The notes under the pieces were generated by a model. The model ran no database searches. It was not told the origin of the DNA and saw only the letters and a list, made by a program, of their open reading frames with translations. Shown here in pieces: positions 34,842 to 43,866 of a stretch of DNA of 48,086 nt. The first letter of the stretch is position 1. Each line of letters opens with the position of its first letter. The stretch comes from Bacteroidota bacterium. GTDB lineage: Bacteria > Bacteroidota > Bacteroidia > UKL13-3. Made by a program: the position numbers and the translations under genes. The stretch lies in the NCBI GenBank assembly GCA_025359805.1, contig JANYDU010000033.1, forward strand, positions 1 through 48,086. Reading direction: 5' to 3'.

Positions 34842-35882
34842 CTATTTATAATAAAAATAAAATCCGCTGGTAATAATTCCTCCTTTAAAAAATCCAACAT
34901 AAGAGGCATCAAATCTGTAATGAAAAATAGTTGATTTTTGAACGTAATCTAAAGCATCACTCACGTATACATCACCATTTATGGGATCAATTCCCAATCC
35001 ATAAAAATTATTTTTAGATGCACTTATAAATGGGTTTGATGACAAAGTAGTATCAGAAATATTCATTTCATTTACATCCGTATTGAGCCAAAATAATCTG
35101 TCTTTATTTCCATTCATACATAATTTTGTTGCTCCAAAAATTCCTGTAGGTAAAATCGTTTTTATGGCCAATTCAATAGAATCATTTGCAGGATTGATAC
35201 GATATAAACCTGCATTTAAATTCTTTTGTTGATTACCTGAGCATAGCACCCAAATTTTATTATTTTTATCTAATACAATACTGTTTGATCCATAAGAAAC
35301 AGAAATACTATCAATCATTTTATCGGTGTTCACATCAATAATGTATACCGATTTTTGAAGTGTGTTGCATACATATAATTTATTGTTAAATATCAACATT
35401 TGCTCAGTAGCTCCAGGGCAATAAATTTTTTGAGTTATGGTTTTACTTCCCAAATCCACTACCGCAATATTGTTATCATATAAATCACTTACATACGCTT
35501 TTTGGTCATTGAGAAAAGTGATATATCGTGGTGAATTAAATCCTGCAATGGTTCCTTTAGATTGGAATGTATTGACATCGATGAGTTCAATTTTTTTTGA
35601 ATTATTAATAACCAAGTAAGCTGTTCCATTTCTTACTGTAATAGATTGCAACACGTCACCTAAATGTCGGTTATTAGCAGTGTAAAATACATCATCTGTT
35701 AATGTATTTTGTTTAAAATCAACAAAACTCAACGTGGCATTTCCATTGTTAAATGACCCTTCATTCAATATAAAAATTCCGCCCTCTTGAACCGTTGGTA
35801 AAGTAATTTTCTCTTGTGAAGGAGGCTTTTCGCATGAAGCAAAAACAATTAACACACAAACTGTAAATAGTATTTTTTGCAT
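34842..35882 (-). CDS. YncE/BtuG-like beta-propeller lipoprotein
   Basis: A 346-residue lipoprotein (signal ending FASC, lipidated Cys17). The rest is repeated beta-propeller blades: NKLYVCNTLQKSVYIIDVNTDK, QKAYVSDLYDNNIAVVDLGSKT and others, as in YVTN/YncE proteins. In Bacteroides, the surface lipoprotein BtuG, a beta-propeller, binds vitamin B12 with high affinity for BtuB. The position here in a cobalamin-riboswitch operon with a BtuB-like receptor makes the same job likely; that is inference. It starts directly after the stop of the T9SS gene (TAA then ATG). Confidence 0.8.
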   Translation of the reverse strand: MQKILFTVCVLIVFASCEKPPSQEKITLPTVQEGGIFILNEGSFNNGNATLSFVDFKQNTLTDDVFYTANNRHLGDVLQSITVRNGTAYLVINNSKKIELIDVNTFQSKGTIAGFNSPRYITFLNDQKAYVSDLYDNNIAVVDLGSKTITQKIYCPGATEQMLIFNNKLYVCNTLQKSVYIIDVNTDKMIDSISVSYGSNSIVLDKNNKIWVLCSGNQQKNLNAGLYRINPANDSIELAIKTILPTGIFGATKLCMNGNKDRLFWLNTDVNEMNISDTTLSSNPFISASKNNFYGLGIDPINGDVYVSDALDYVQKSTIFHYRFDASYVGFFKGGIITSGFYFYYK

Positions 35883-36875
35883 TTATTCGATGACCAATTT
35901 TTGGGTAAATGAAGTTTGATTGCCAACACATCTAATAAAATAAATTCCTTTGTTAAATGGCAGTAAACTTAAAGTCAGTTTTTGTAGAGTGAAAGGTTGC
36001 ATCCAAACTTTTCGTCCACTTATATTATACACTTCCAATTGCATTATTTTTTCATCTGATGAATTTAAAATGGTTAACTCATCGTTGTTTGTTGCCGGAT
36101 TTGGAAACAGTTCAATGTCATTATTTTTTATGCTAATATTATTCAATCCAATTTGTAATTGTTCATGAATAATTCCAATTCCTGATAAATCAAATCCCGA
36201 AGAAATAAAAGGTGTAGGCCAAGGGTCATTAATTTTTCTTCCGGCTGCATCTCTTCTGCAATAGCTATTATCAAGGCTTCCAACCACATCAATAACTTTT
36301 ACATGCGTAATATGATTTACATCTAATCCAACAGAATCTTTCAATTCATCCAAATCAAAAGGAGTTCCATAAGGAGCAATATATTTTCCTGCAAGGTTAT
36401 TTAAACCTTTTGGATTGATGCCTTGTCCGTTAAAAATTTGTATGGCTGTATCCGTTAAAGAAGAGGCTGCAAATCTGAAAAAATGTGAACCATCCGAACT
36501 CACTTCAACAAAAGCTAATTCTAAAAAAAATAGGGTATCAATTCCATAGTTAAATCCATTTTCAAAAACAGCAAAATCATATCCTGTTCCATTTTTTATA
36601 GGTTTGTTAAAAGTTAAAATGGCTATTCCACCATCACCCAAACTTACCACGCCATTATCCAATGCTTTGCCAATTGGAGTGGATTCATCGCCAACGGTGG
36701 TATAGCCTAAACTCACGTTAGCAATATTTTGATATCCTCGTTGCAAGGTACAATGCGTTGCCCATGCGCTAATGATATTGGTATCTTTATGAATGGCTTG
36801 CTCATGCCCAAAAGGCAATTGAGCGAAGCCACAAATAGTAGATAGAAAACAAACTATAAACAGTATTTTTTTCAT
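35883..36875 (-). CDS. T9SS-sorted surface protein of the B12 locus
   Basis: A 330-residue exported protein: signal peptide ending GFAQ, a main domain (about 20-240) with SLGDGGIAILTF, GYDFAVFENGF, LAFVEVSSDGSHFFRF and GKYIAPYGTPFDL, and a C-terminal T9SS type A sorting domain (about 250-330) starting ELFPNPA and ending with TQKLVIE. The main domain is like the cell surface proteins found beside cobalamin receptors in this phylum; its ligand is not established. It is likely carried through T9SS and bound to the surface. It lies seven bases after the DUF4465 gene in one operon. Confidence 0.82.
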   Translation of the reverse strand: MKKILFIVCFLSTICGFAQLPFGHEQAIHKDTNIISAWATHCTLQRGYQNIANVSLGYTTVGDESTPIGKALDNGVVSLGDGGIAILTFNKPIKNGTGYDFAVFENGFNYGIDTLFFLELAFVEVSSDGSHFFRFAASSLTDTAIQIFNGQGINPKGLNNLAGKYIAPYGTPFDLDELKDSVGLDVNHITHVKVIDVVGSLDNSYCRRDAAGRKINDPWPTPFISSGFDLSGIGIIHEQLQIGLNNISIKNNDIELFPNPATNNDELTILNSSDEKIMQLEVYNISGRKVWMQPFTLQKLTLSLLPFNKGIYFIRCVGNQTSFTQKLVIE

Positions 36876-36882
36876 TCAACAA

Positions 36883-37869
36883 TTATTCAATAATTAGTTT
36901 TTTGATTTGAGTTGATGATGCTGAGTTAATTTGTATAACATACATTCCAACAGGTAAAGATGCAACAGAAATTGGAGTTCCGTTTGAAATGATTTGTTTT
37001 ATCATTTCTTTTCCTGATAAATCAAAAATAGAAATAGAACTCAAGTTATCATTTCCCTCAATAACAATAAAATCTTTAGCCGGATTTGGATATACCTGAA
37101 ATAAATTTTGTGTTTGATTAATAGCCACCACACTTGTAGAAATATCTCTGGTAGTAAAATTATCCATACAAAAATAACCAGGAGTATTCATTCCAAAGCC
37201 CCCTGCAGTATCTGTTGATGAAAAATCAAACTGAATACTATCTACATTCCCTAAAGAAGTTAAATCAACCCAAGTCCAGTTTCTTACCATATAATCTTTT
37301 GTATTATCGGTAAAACGGAAATCAGCCAAGTAAAAATCTATCGCAGTATCAGCAGGATTGCCGCCATTTTTAAAACCACTTATGGTAATTTTAAACCAAT
37401 CTTTATCATTGCCCGTTGCACCACCAAATTTTTTAGTAAATGCACTTCCATTTTTCATGTCTCTAAAAGCATAAGTTGAATTGGTAATATAAAAACCACT
37501 TACTTGTTTTCCTTTGGCAGCACCCGTTAGTTTGATACGTGCTCCATTTCCATAAGCTACTGCATAGTTTGCAGAGCTATTATATCCTTTTGCAGTGATG
37601 GCAGAGTATTGATTTGAGTATCCAATAGTTAATGAATCTCTTTTGTTTGATAGCGCAAAACCATTCCATGATGCAAAACCAAATGAGGTATCATAATGAT
37701 TAACAAAATAAGCATTTCCATTTGCATATCCGCCCGACCAGTTGCTTCCATTCCAAAATGAATCGGTAGCTAAACTGATACTCTCAAAAGTTGAGGTTGT
37801 TTGAGCTTTTGCACTTACACTTATAAAAGTGATGGCAAGAATAATGATGTTGATGTACATTTTTTTCAT
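36883..37869 (-). CDS. DUF4465 T9SS-sorted protein of the B12 locus
   Basis: A 328-residue exported protein. After a signal peptide (ending AKAQ) comes a beta-rich DUF4465 domain (about 25-245: TFESISL, WNGSNWSGGYANGN, YFVNHYDTSFG, SGFYITNSTYAFRDMKNG), then a T9SS type A sorting domain (about 256-328) with FQVYPNPAKDF and ending KKLIIE. DUF4465 proteins occur in Bacteroidota B12 loci; some surface B12-binding proteins there (BtuH) may be related, which I cannot confirm. It sits between the TonB receptor (10-base gap) and the other T9SS gene. Confidence 0.82.
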   Translation of the reverse strand: MKKMYINIIILAITFISVSAKAQTTSTFESISLATDSFWNGSNWSGGYANGNAYFVNHYDTSFGFASWNGFALSNKRDSLTIGYSNQYSAITAKGYNSSANYAVAYGNGARIKLTGAAKGKQVSGFYITNSTYAFRDMKNGSAFTKKFGGATGNDKDWFKITISGFKNGGNPADTAIDFYLADFRFTDNTKDYMVRNWTWVDLTSLGNVDSIQFDFSSTDTAGGFGMNTPGYFCMDNFTTRDISTSVVAINQTQNLFQVYPNPAKDFIVIEGNDNLSSISIFDLSGKEMIKQIISNGTPISVASLPVGMYVIQINSASSTQIKKLIIE

Positions 37870-37879
37870 GTGTTTTTAT

Positions 37880-39787
37880 TTAAATTTTAATGGTTAGTGA
37901 TAGTAAAAAATTTCGTCTGGGCATGGGCATATTCTGAATAACTTGATAACTCTCGTTTCCTATATTTTTAACTTGCGCTTGGAATAAAAAACTGAATTTG
38001 TTGAGTTTAAACTCATTACCAACAGAGCCATTTTCCAACAAATAATACAGCAAATAATTACTTTCATCATTCTCTGTAAACCTAATACCTGTATAGGTTT
38101 GGCTAAATGATATAAAAAAAGTTTTATAGGTAATAATTACCTGATTTAGGTAGTTAAGTTTGGGAACATATCGAAGTTGTTTATGAAGCGTTGCATCATT
38201 TATAATAGACGATTGTTCGTTGGTTGATAACACATAATTTACTCTTCCACTGTAAATAAAATTACATTTTCCAATAGGTAAAATCAACTTCAAATTTCCT
38301 TCCAAACCTCTACTCCAAACTTGTTTTATATTTTGTGGCGTGTAATAATTATCTAATGGCAACCATTGAATATAATTATCCATTATTCTATTAAAAACTG
38401 TTGAAGTAAAATCGATTTTTAACAATGAAATTTGGTGATTTATATTCAATGAAATTTCTTCTGCCCAACCAGATTCAGGTAACAAATTTTTATTCCCTTT
38501 TGCAAACGCATCATTCCAAAAAAGTTCATTTAATGTAGGTACTCGATAGGAGCGACTCACATTCCCAAATAATTTTATACGATTGTTTAACTGCCACTCA
38601 AAACCTGCTGAAGGCATTATAGGCAAAGCGTTTCCAGCAAATAATTCTTCACGCAAACTCAAACAGGTTTGAATAGTTTTTTTTGAATTATGAATTTTAT
38701 ATGACGCAAAAAATGATGTTCGATTTTGATTAAAATTACCATTGTATGATTCTACTGTTGCACTTGAAAAGGTATGATTAATACCAATATTTAATAGTTG
38801 ATTTTTTGATACCGTAATTTTTGATTCAGCTTCGGTAATATTAGTTTGTGAATGGCTATGGCTTAGTAAACTACTCAATGAATCTTGATAAATAAGTTTC
38901 TCATCAAACCAAGCCGAACGAATAAAATACACAGCACTTTTTTGTTGTAAACTCCACTCACTACTTATTCTAAGTGTTTCATCTTTTTGAGTAGCTTTTG
39001 TATTTGGATTACTCATTGTGGGAGGAATTTGTCTCAATGAAGTTTGATACCAAATGCGCACATTTAAATTTTGTTTGCTTGTAAGTTGAAAATAATGATT
39101 GTTTAAAACCCCTTGCTGATTGTAGCTGGCATTGGTCTGTTTCATTTCGGGCGAACCTTGTAAATATGTATTTTGGTAGTTAAAATCATTGGTACTTGTT
39201 TGATTAAAAAGAGCAAATGATGTATAATATTTTGGGGTGCCGAAATTTAAATTCACACCTTGTTTGTAATTAGAAAAACTTCCCGTTTGTGCATTTATTG
39301 AAGCATGAAAACCCGAATTAAAATTTGGCTTATTTTCGATATGAATAATCCCCCCCACAGCACCACTTCCAAATAATGCACCACTACTTCCATACTGAAC
39401 TTTTATCTCATCAATTCCATCAACTTGAATGAGAGAAAAATCTATTTGTCCGTTCATCGGACTTTGAATATTAAACCCATTCCAAAGCACGGCAGTATGC
39501 TCCGCACCTGCACCTCTAAAAGATGATGTGGCAAGACTTCCTGGCCCTGTTGATTTAATAAAAAGTTGACTTTGTGAACCTAATAAATCAGTAAGCGATT
39601 GGTGTTTATAAGCAACCATTAAAACTGAATCTGTTTGTTCAATTTTGCTACCTGTAGTAAAATTTTCTAACCTGTTTGATGAAACCGTAACTTCATTTAA
39701 TTGCTTTGTTGAATCTGCATAAAAATTTTGTGCAATACTATTTGCTGCAACAACACACACACATACAAAAGCGATAATTTTTCTCAT
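37880..39787 (-). CDS. btuB: BtuB-like TonB-dependent cobalamin receptor
   Basis: A 635-residue outer-membrane receptor. Signal peptide (ending ANSIAQ), then LNEVTVSS as a possible TonB-box region, a plug domain (about 25-150) with SLTDLLGSQSQLFIKSTGPG, SSFRGAGAEHTAVLWNG and YGSSGALFGSGAVGG, and a 22-strand barrel to the end. Compared with the family it is of normal length and has no carboxypeptidase-like extension. A cobalamin riboswitch just upstream identifies the substrate as vitamin B12 or a related corrinoid. Energy comes from TonB-ExbBD, not seen in this window. It is the first gene of the operon. Confidence 0.93.
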   Translation of the reverse strand: MRKIIAFVCVCVVAANSIAQNFYADSTKQLNEVTVSSNRLENFTTGSKIEQTDSVLMVAYKHQSLTDLLGSQSQLFIKSTGPGSLATSSFRGAGAEHTAVLWNGFNIQSPMNGQIDFSLIQVDGIDEIKVQYGSSGALFGSGAVGGIIHIENKPNFNSGFHASINAQTGSFSNYKQGVNLNFGTPKYYTSFALFNQTSTNDFNYQNTYLQGSPEMKQTNASYNQQGVLNNHYFQLTSKQNLNVRIWYQTSLRQIPPTMSNPNTKATQKDETLRISSEWSLQQKSAVYFIRSAWFDEKLIYQDSLSSLLSHSHSQTNITEAESKITVSKNQLLNIGINHTFSSATVESYNGNFNQNRTSFFASYKIHNSKKTIQTCLSLREELFAGNALPIMPSAGFEWQLNNRIKLFGNVSRSYRVPTLNELFWNDAFAKGNKNLLPESGWAEEISLNINHQISLLKIDFTSTVFNRIMDNYIQWLPLDNYYTPQNIKQVWSRGLEGNLKLILPIGKCNFIYSGRVNYVLSTNEQSSIINDATLHKQLRYVPKLNYLNQVIITYKTFFISFSQTYTGIRFTENDESNYLLYYLLENGSVGNEFKLNKFSFLFQAQVKNIGNESYQVIQNMPMPRRNFLLSLTIKI

Positions 39788-39897
39788 TTCTAAAAAATAA
39801 TAGCAATTGGAATAGAGTGAGATTTGAAAAATAAAAGCAATGCGCTAAGTATTTACCACCTCGCCTTTCTCCCGAAAGCTACATGATTAATGCTAAT

Positions 39898-40126
39898 GGC
39901 AGGTCTTCTGACTTGCACCATTTTTATCCGGTCTTCCCATTCCAAAAGGAACAGTGACAAAGAGTGGAGATAAAAAATTTGAGATTTAGAGTGTATCATT
40001 TCAGAATGTTTAATTCCTAATTCATCACTCATTATTCTCTTCGGTGCTCACAGCAGCGGGAACTGTTTAGGTATTTCACCTAATTCCCTTTTAATAACAT
40101 ACAAGATGTTAACCGTTAACGGCAGC
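39898..40126 (-). ncRNA. Cobalamin riboswitch
   Basis: Reading the minus strand, conserved blocks occur in order: GGGAATTAGGTGAAAT (40073-40088), ACAGTTCCCGCTGCTGT (40050-40066), GTCACTG (39952-39958) with the following GGAATGGGAAG, and the B12 box CAAGTCAGAAGACCTGCC (39898-39915). Together they match the cobalamin riboswitch core with P3-P6 and the closing stem. It lies 111 bases before the btuB ATG. The downstream stretch GCTTTCGGGAGAAAGGCGAGG (39861-39881) can form a hairpin with CTTTC/GAAAG and may be the expression platform hiding the ribosome site. A TATTTTTG (40126-40133 on the minus strand) or TAATTTTG (40225-40232) may supply the promoter. In the 39788-40308 gap nothing else was seen. 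Confidence 0.95.
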
Positions 40127-40308
40127 AAAAATATAAATGTATTTGAATTTGTATAACTAACTTTAAACAAAAGTTGCAAAGAGGCATACACGTAAGGGAA
40201 TATTTTTTTGATTTATTAATAATGCAAAATTACGATGGTGCCATTTTTTATAATCTAAGTAAAAATAGGTATGATTTACAAAGTTTATTAGCATAAAATT
40301 TTAGCAAA

Positions 40309-40962
40309 TTACCGTTCTCCAAAAATCAAACTTCCAACCCTTATCATATTGCTTCCTTCTTGCAAGGCTATTTGATAATCTCCGCTCATACCCATTGAAA
40401 GTAATGAGTAGTGAGTAGTGAATGGTGAGATGCGATTGAATATTTTTTTAAGTGTTTTAAATTCATTGCTGATTTTATCTTTATCATTGGTATTGGTTGC
40501 CATTCCCATTAATCCAACAATATTTACATGAGTATATTTTTCGGGATGTTCATTTATTTGTTTCAATACTTCATTCAACTCATTTTCATCCAATCCAAAT
40601 TTTGTTTCTTCATCAGCAATAAAAACTTGTAACAAACAATTGATTTTTCGGTTACACTTCTCTCCTTCTTTATTAATTACTTCAAGCAATTTTAAACTAT
40701 CTACACCATGTATCAAACTCACAAACGGGGCTATGTATTTTACCTTATTACTTTGCAAATGTCCAATCATATGCCACTCTATATCTTTAGGCATCTGCTC
40801 ATATTTGGTTACCATCTCTTGCACTTTATTTTCTCCAAACAACCTTTGCCCCGCATTGTAGGCTTCCATTAGCAATTCTATAGGCTTAGTTTTACTTACT
40901 GCAACCAGCTCAACATTTTGCCCTATTTGTTCCTTTATTTTTTGAATATTTGCACCAATCAT
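40309..40962 (-). CDS. yggS: YggS-family PLP homeostasis protein
   Basis: A 217-residue fold-type III PLP-binding protein that keeps the free pyridoxal phosphate level in check. The PLP lysine is in LVAVSKTKP (Lys residue about 24), followed by FGENKVQEM, WHMIGHLQSNKVKY and, near the end, SMGMSGDYQIALQEGSNMIRVGS. ATG at 40962 is chosen because the family starts a few residues before NIQKI; a TTG at 40983 would overlap the divergent gene. The divergent DUF4296 start is only 15 bases away. Confidence 0.93.
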   Translation of the reverse strand: MIGANIQKIKEQIGQNVELVAVSKTKPIELLMEAYNAGQRLFGENKVQEMVTKYEQMPKDIEWHMIGHLQSNKVKYIAPFVSLIHGVDSLKLLEVINKEGEKCNRKINCLLQVFIADEETKFGLDENELNEVLKQINEHPEKYTHVNIVGLMGMATNTNDKDKISNEFKTLKKIFNRISPFTTHYSLLSMGMSGDYQIALQEGSNMIRVGSLIFGER

Positions 40963-40977
40963 CAAATTAAAATTATC

Positions 40978-41328
40978 GTGCAAAAATATTCAACTCTTTT
41001 AATACTTCTCGTTTTGTTTGCGTGTGCGCCCAAAACCGAAAAAGAAAAAATGCCAGATGCTATTCTTCCTCAACAAAAAATGGTGAATATAATTTCCGAT
41101 ATGCACCTTGCCGAAGCTATTGTAGTGGCCACGCCTCATGGTGGCGATACCAATACACAACGAGTGATTGATTACTACGGTTTCATTTACAAAAAACATA
41201 ATGTTACCAAAGAATCTTTTAAAACTAGTTACGATTATTATATTCATCATCCCGTTTTGTTAGATTCGGTTTATTCAGATGTGATTACTAAACTAAGCGA
41301 TAAAGAAACTAAAATGAGAGGACGATAG
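40978..41328 (+). CDS. DUF4296 lipoprotein
   Basis: A 116-residue lipoprotein of a Bacteroidota family with unknown function. It starts at GTG 40978, giving a signal YSTLLILLVLFAC with the lipidated Cys at about residue 15. The conserved part is ILPQQKMVNIISDMHLAEA, then helices with YYGFIYKKHNVT. An ATG at 40918 gives a longer frame that lies inside yggS and lacks signal character. The mutS2 start follows 68 bases downstream after an AT-rich spacer. Confidence 0.8.
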   Translation: MQKYSTLLILLVLFACAPKTEKEKMPDAILPQQKMVNIISDMHLAEAIVVATPHGGDTNTQRVIDYYGFIYKKHNVTKESFKTSYDYYIHHPVLLDSVYSDVITKLSDKETKMRGR

Positions 41329-41395
41329 TTGTTAGTTTTTAGTTAAACATTTATAATTTATAATTCAACATTTAACATTCATAATTTTACAAAAC

Positions 41396-43795
41396 GTGCC
41401 TTATCCAAAAAACATAGAACAAAAATTAGAGTTCGACCAGATAAAAGAATTGCTTAGGCAGAAGTGTTTGAGTGAAATGGGAGAAGAATATATTGGTAAA
41501 ATTAGATTTGTAAATCGGTTTGATTTGCTCGAAAAAATGTTGATTCAGGTAAAAGAATTTAAAAAAATTTTAACTGAAGATACGCCTTTTCCAAATGAAC
41601 ATTACTACAATATTCAAAGCGCTATTCGCAGGGCAGCTATTGAAGGAATATTTTTATTGGAAGATGAATTTCATCACATCCGTTTATTGCTTCAAACCTT
41701 TGTAAATATTTGTAAATATATAGAGCAACGTAAAGGAATTTATCCTCAAGTTGAAAGTTTATTTACCGGAATTATTTTCAACCAACAACTCATCAAACTC
41801 ATTACAAAAATTTTGGATGAAGAAGGGAAAATGCGCCCAAATGCTTCTCCTGAATTATCAAAAATAAGTTCGAAAATTGGAGACAAAGAAAAAGAAGTAA
41901 GAATACGTATCAATAAAATTTTTACCAAATCAAATGAAAGTGGATGGCTGGCAGATAGCGGAATTACTATTCGTGACGGACGTTTGGTTTTACCCGTACT
42001 TGCCGAATACAAAAGAAATATTAGCGGATTTGTTCATGATGAATCGGCAACCGGACAAACAGTTTATATTGAGCCTACCGAAATATTTGAACTCAATAAT
42101 ATTATTCGTGAATTACAAATTGCCTATAAACGTGAGCGTGAAAAAATACTCATTGAACTCACCAATACTTTGCGACCAGAGTTACCTGAATTGGAAAAAT
42201 ATTCGCAACGTATGGGCTTAGTTGATTTCATTAGAGCCAAAGCTCTATTGGCAATTGATTTGGATGCAGAGATGCCCATTATCTCAAAATTTGCAGGATT
42301 AAAATTAGTAGATGCCTATCATCCATTGCTTAAACTCAATCATCAAAAAGCAGGATTACCAATTGTTCCACTCAATATAGAAATGACCCGTGAGAAAAGA
42401 ATAGTAGTTATTTCTGGTCCAAATGCAGGAGGAAAATCGGTATGTTTAAAAAGTGTAGGATTGCTTCAATACATGTTGCAATGCGGATTATTAATTCCTG
42501 TAAAAAGCCATAGCGAATGCGGTATGTTTAATGATATGATGGTGGATATTGGTGACGAACAATCCATAGAAAATGATTTGAGTACGTATAGTTCTCACCT
42601 CCTGCACATGAAATATTTTACAGAGTTTGCTGATGCCAAAACATTATTTTTAATTGATGAATTTGGAACGGGAACTGATCCGCAGTTTGGTGGCCCACTT
42701 GCCGAAGCCATACTCAACCAACTCAAGCAAAAAAATGCGTTTGGCGTGGTAACTACTCATTATAGTAACCTCAAAAATTTTGCATCAAACAATAAAGGTT
42801 TAGAAAATGCCTGCATGTTATTTGACCATGATAAAATGCAAGCCACTTATATATTGGAGTTGGGAAAACCTGGCAGTTCATACGCATTTGAAATTGCTAA
42901 AAAAACAGGACTACACTCACAAATTATTGATTATGCAAAAAGTAAAGTTGGTGATAAGCAACGTAAAATTGATGACATTTTAATTGATCTTGAAAAAGAA
43001 AAACGCCATGTAAATGAGATTAAAGCAAGGTTTGAAGAACGTGAAATTAAATCAAAAAAATTGGTAGAAGAATACACCATTTTAAAAGATGAAATAGAAG
43101 CCAATAAGAAAAAATTACTGAAAGATGCCAAGCTTGAAGCCCTTGCTATTATTACCGAAGCCAATAGTAAAATTGAACAAAGTATTAGAGAGATTAGAGA
43201 AAATAATGCCGATACGGAAACCATTCGTACCATCAGAAAAGACATCAAAGAAAAAACCGAAGAGCTTAAAGAAACAACACAACACGTCAACCCAAAAAAT
43301 ATAGTAACTCCGCAAATTTATACGCCTTCAACTCTTCAACTTAAAATTGGTGCTTCGGTACAAATTATCGGACAAGAAAACACAGGAGAGATTATGGAGC
43401 TCAATAAAAATAAAGCTATGGTGGCTTTTGGAGAATTAAGCAGTTGGGTAGATATTAAAAAATTAACGGTTGTGGCTTCAACAAAAAAAGAAGAAAAGAA
43501 AAAATTTATTGCACCAACCGGTTTGGATATGAATGCTAAAATGCAACATTTTAATACCGACCTTAACTTAATTGGAACACGTGGCGAAGATGCAGTAAGA
43601 CAATTGCAAATGTATATTGATGATGCCTATTTACTAGGTTTTAAATTGGTGCGCATTGTACATGGAAGAGGATATGGAATTTTACGAAAATTGATTAGAG
43701 AGCAACTAAAATCTAACCCATTTGTAGACAATTTTGTTGATGAGCACATGGATATGGGTGGTGATGCAGTTACAATTGTAACGCTAAGAGTTTGA
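41396..43795 (+). CDS. mutS2: MutS2 ATPase with Smr domain
   Basis: A 799-residue MutS homologue that suppresses recombination or resolves stalled ribosomes in other bacteria. Core and clamp helices fill the first 320 residues; the ATPase has GPNAGGKS (about 341-348), DIGDEQSIENDLSTYSSHL and Walker B LFLIDEFGTGTDP. A coiled coil (about 515-640) and a KOW-like segment (about 650-690) precede the Smr domain (about 720-799) with HGRGYGILRKLIREQL. The Smr start reads LNLIGTRGEDA, where LDLRGxRxEEA is usual. GTG at 41396 is the start. Confidence 0.95.
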   Translation: MPYPKNIEQKLEFDQIKELLRQKCLSEMGEEYIGKIRFVNRFDLLEKMLIQVKEFKKILTEDTPFPNEHYYNIQSAIRRAAIEGIFLLEDEFHHIRLLLQTFVNICKYIEQRKGIYPQVESLFTGIIFNQQLIKLITKILDEEGKMRPNASPELSKISSKIGDKEKEVRIRINKIFTKSNESGWLADSGITIRDGRLVLPVLAEYKRNISGFVHDESATGQTVYIEPTEIFELNNIIRELQIAYKREREKILIELTNTLRPELPELEKYSQRMGLVDFIRAKALLAIDLDAEMPIISKFAGLKLVDAYHPLLKLNHQKAGLPIVPLNIEMTREKRIVVISGPNAGGKSVCLKSVGLLQYMLQCGLLIPVKSHSECGMFNDMMVDIGDEQSIENDLSTYSSHLLHMKYFTEFADAKTLFLIDEFGTGTDPQFGGPLAEAILNQLKQKNAFGVVTTHYSNLKNFASNNKGLENACMLFDHDKMQATYILELGKPGSSYAFEIAKKTGLHSQIIDYAKSKVGDKQRKIDDILIDLEKEKRHVNEIKARFEEREIKSKKLVEEYTILKDEIEANKKKLLKDAKLEALAIITEANSKIEQSIREIRENNADTETIRTIRKDIKEKTEELKETTQHVNPKNIVTPQIYTPSTLQLKIGASVQIIGQENTGEIMELNKNKAMVAFGELSSWVDIKKLTVVASTKKEEKKKFIAPTGLDMNAKMQHFNTDLNLIGTRGEDAVRQLQMYIDDAYLLGFKLVRIVHGRGYGILRKLIREQLKSNPFVDNFVDEHMDMGGDAVTIVTLRV

Positions 43796-43866
43796 CATAA
43801 CGCAGACAACCAAAACTTGATGTGAAAGAATTTTTACTTAACATTGAAATAACAAATAAACCAATT

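Noticed and set aside
41329..41395. AT-rich near-repeats (variants of AACATTTATAATT) before mutS2
   Set aside because: The units are irregular and of low complexity; this is a common spacer type, not a CRISPR array or a regular repeat.
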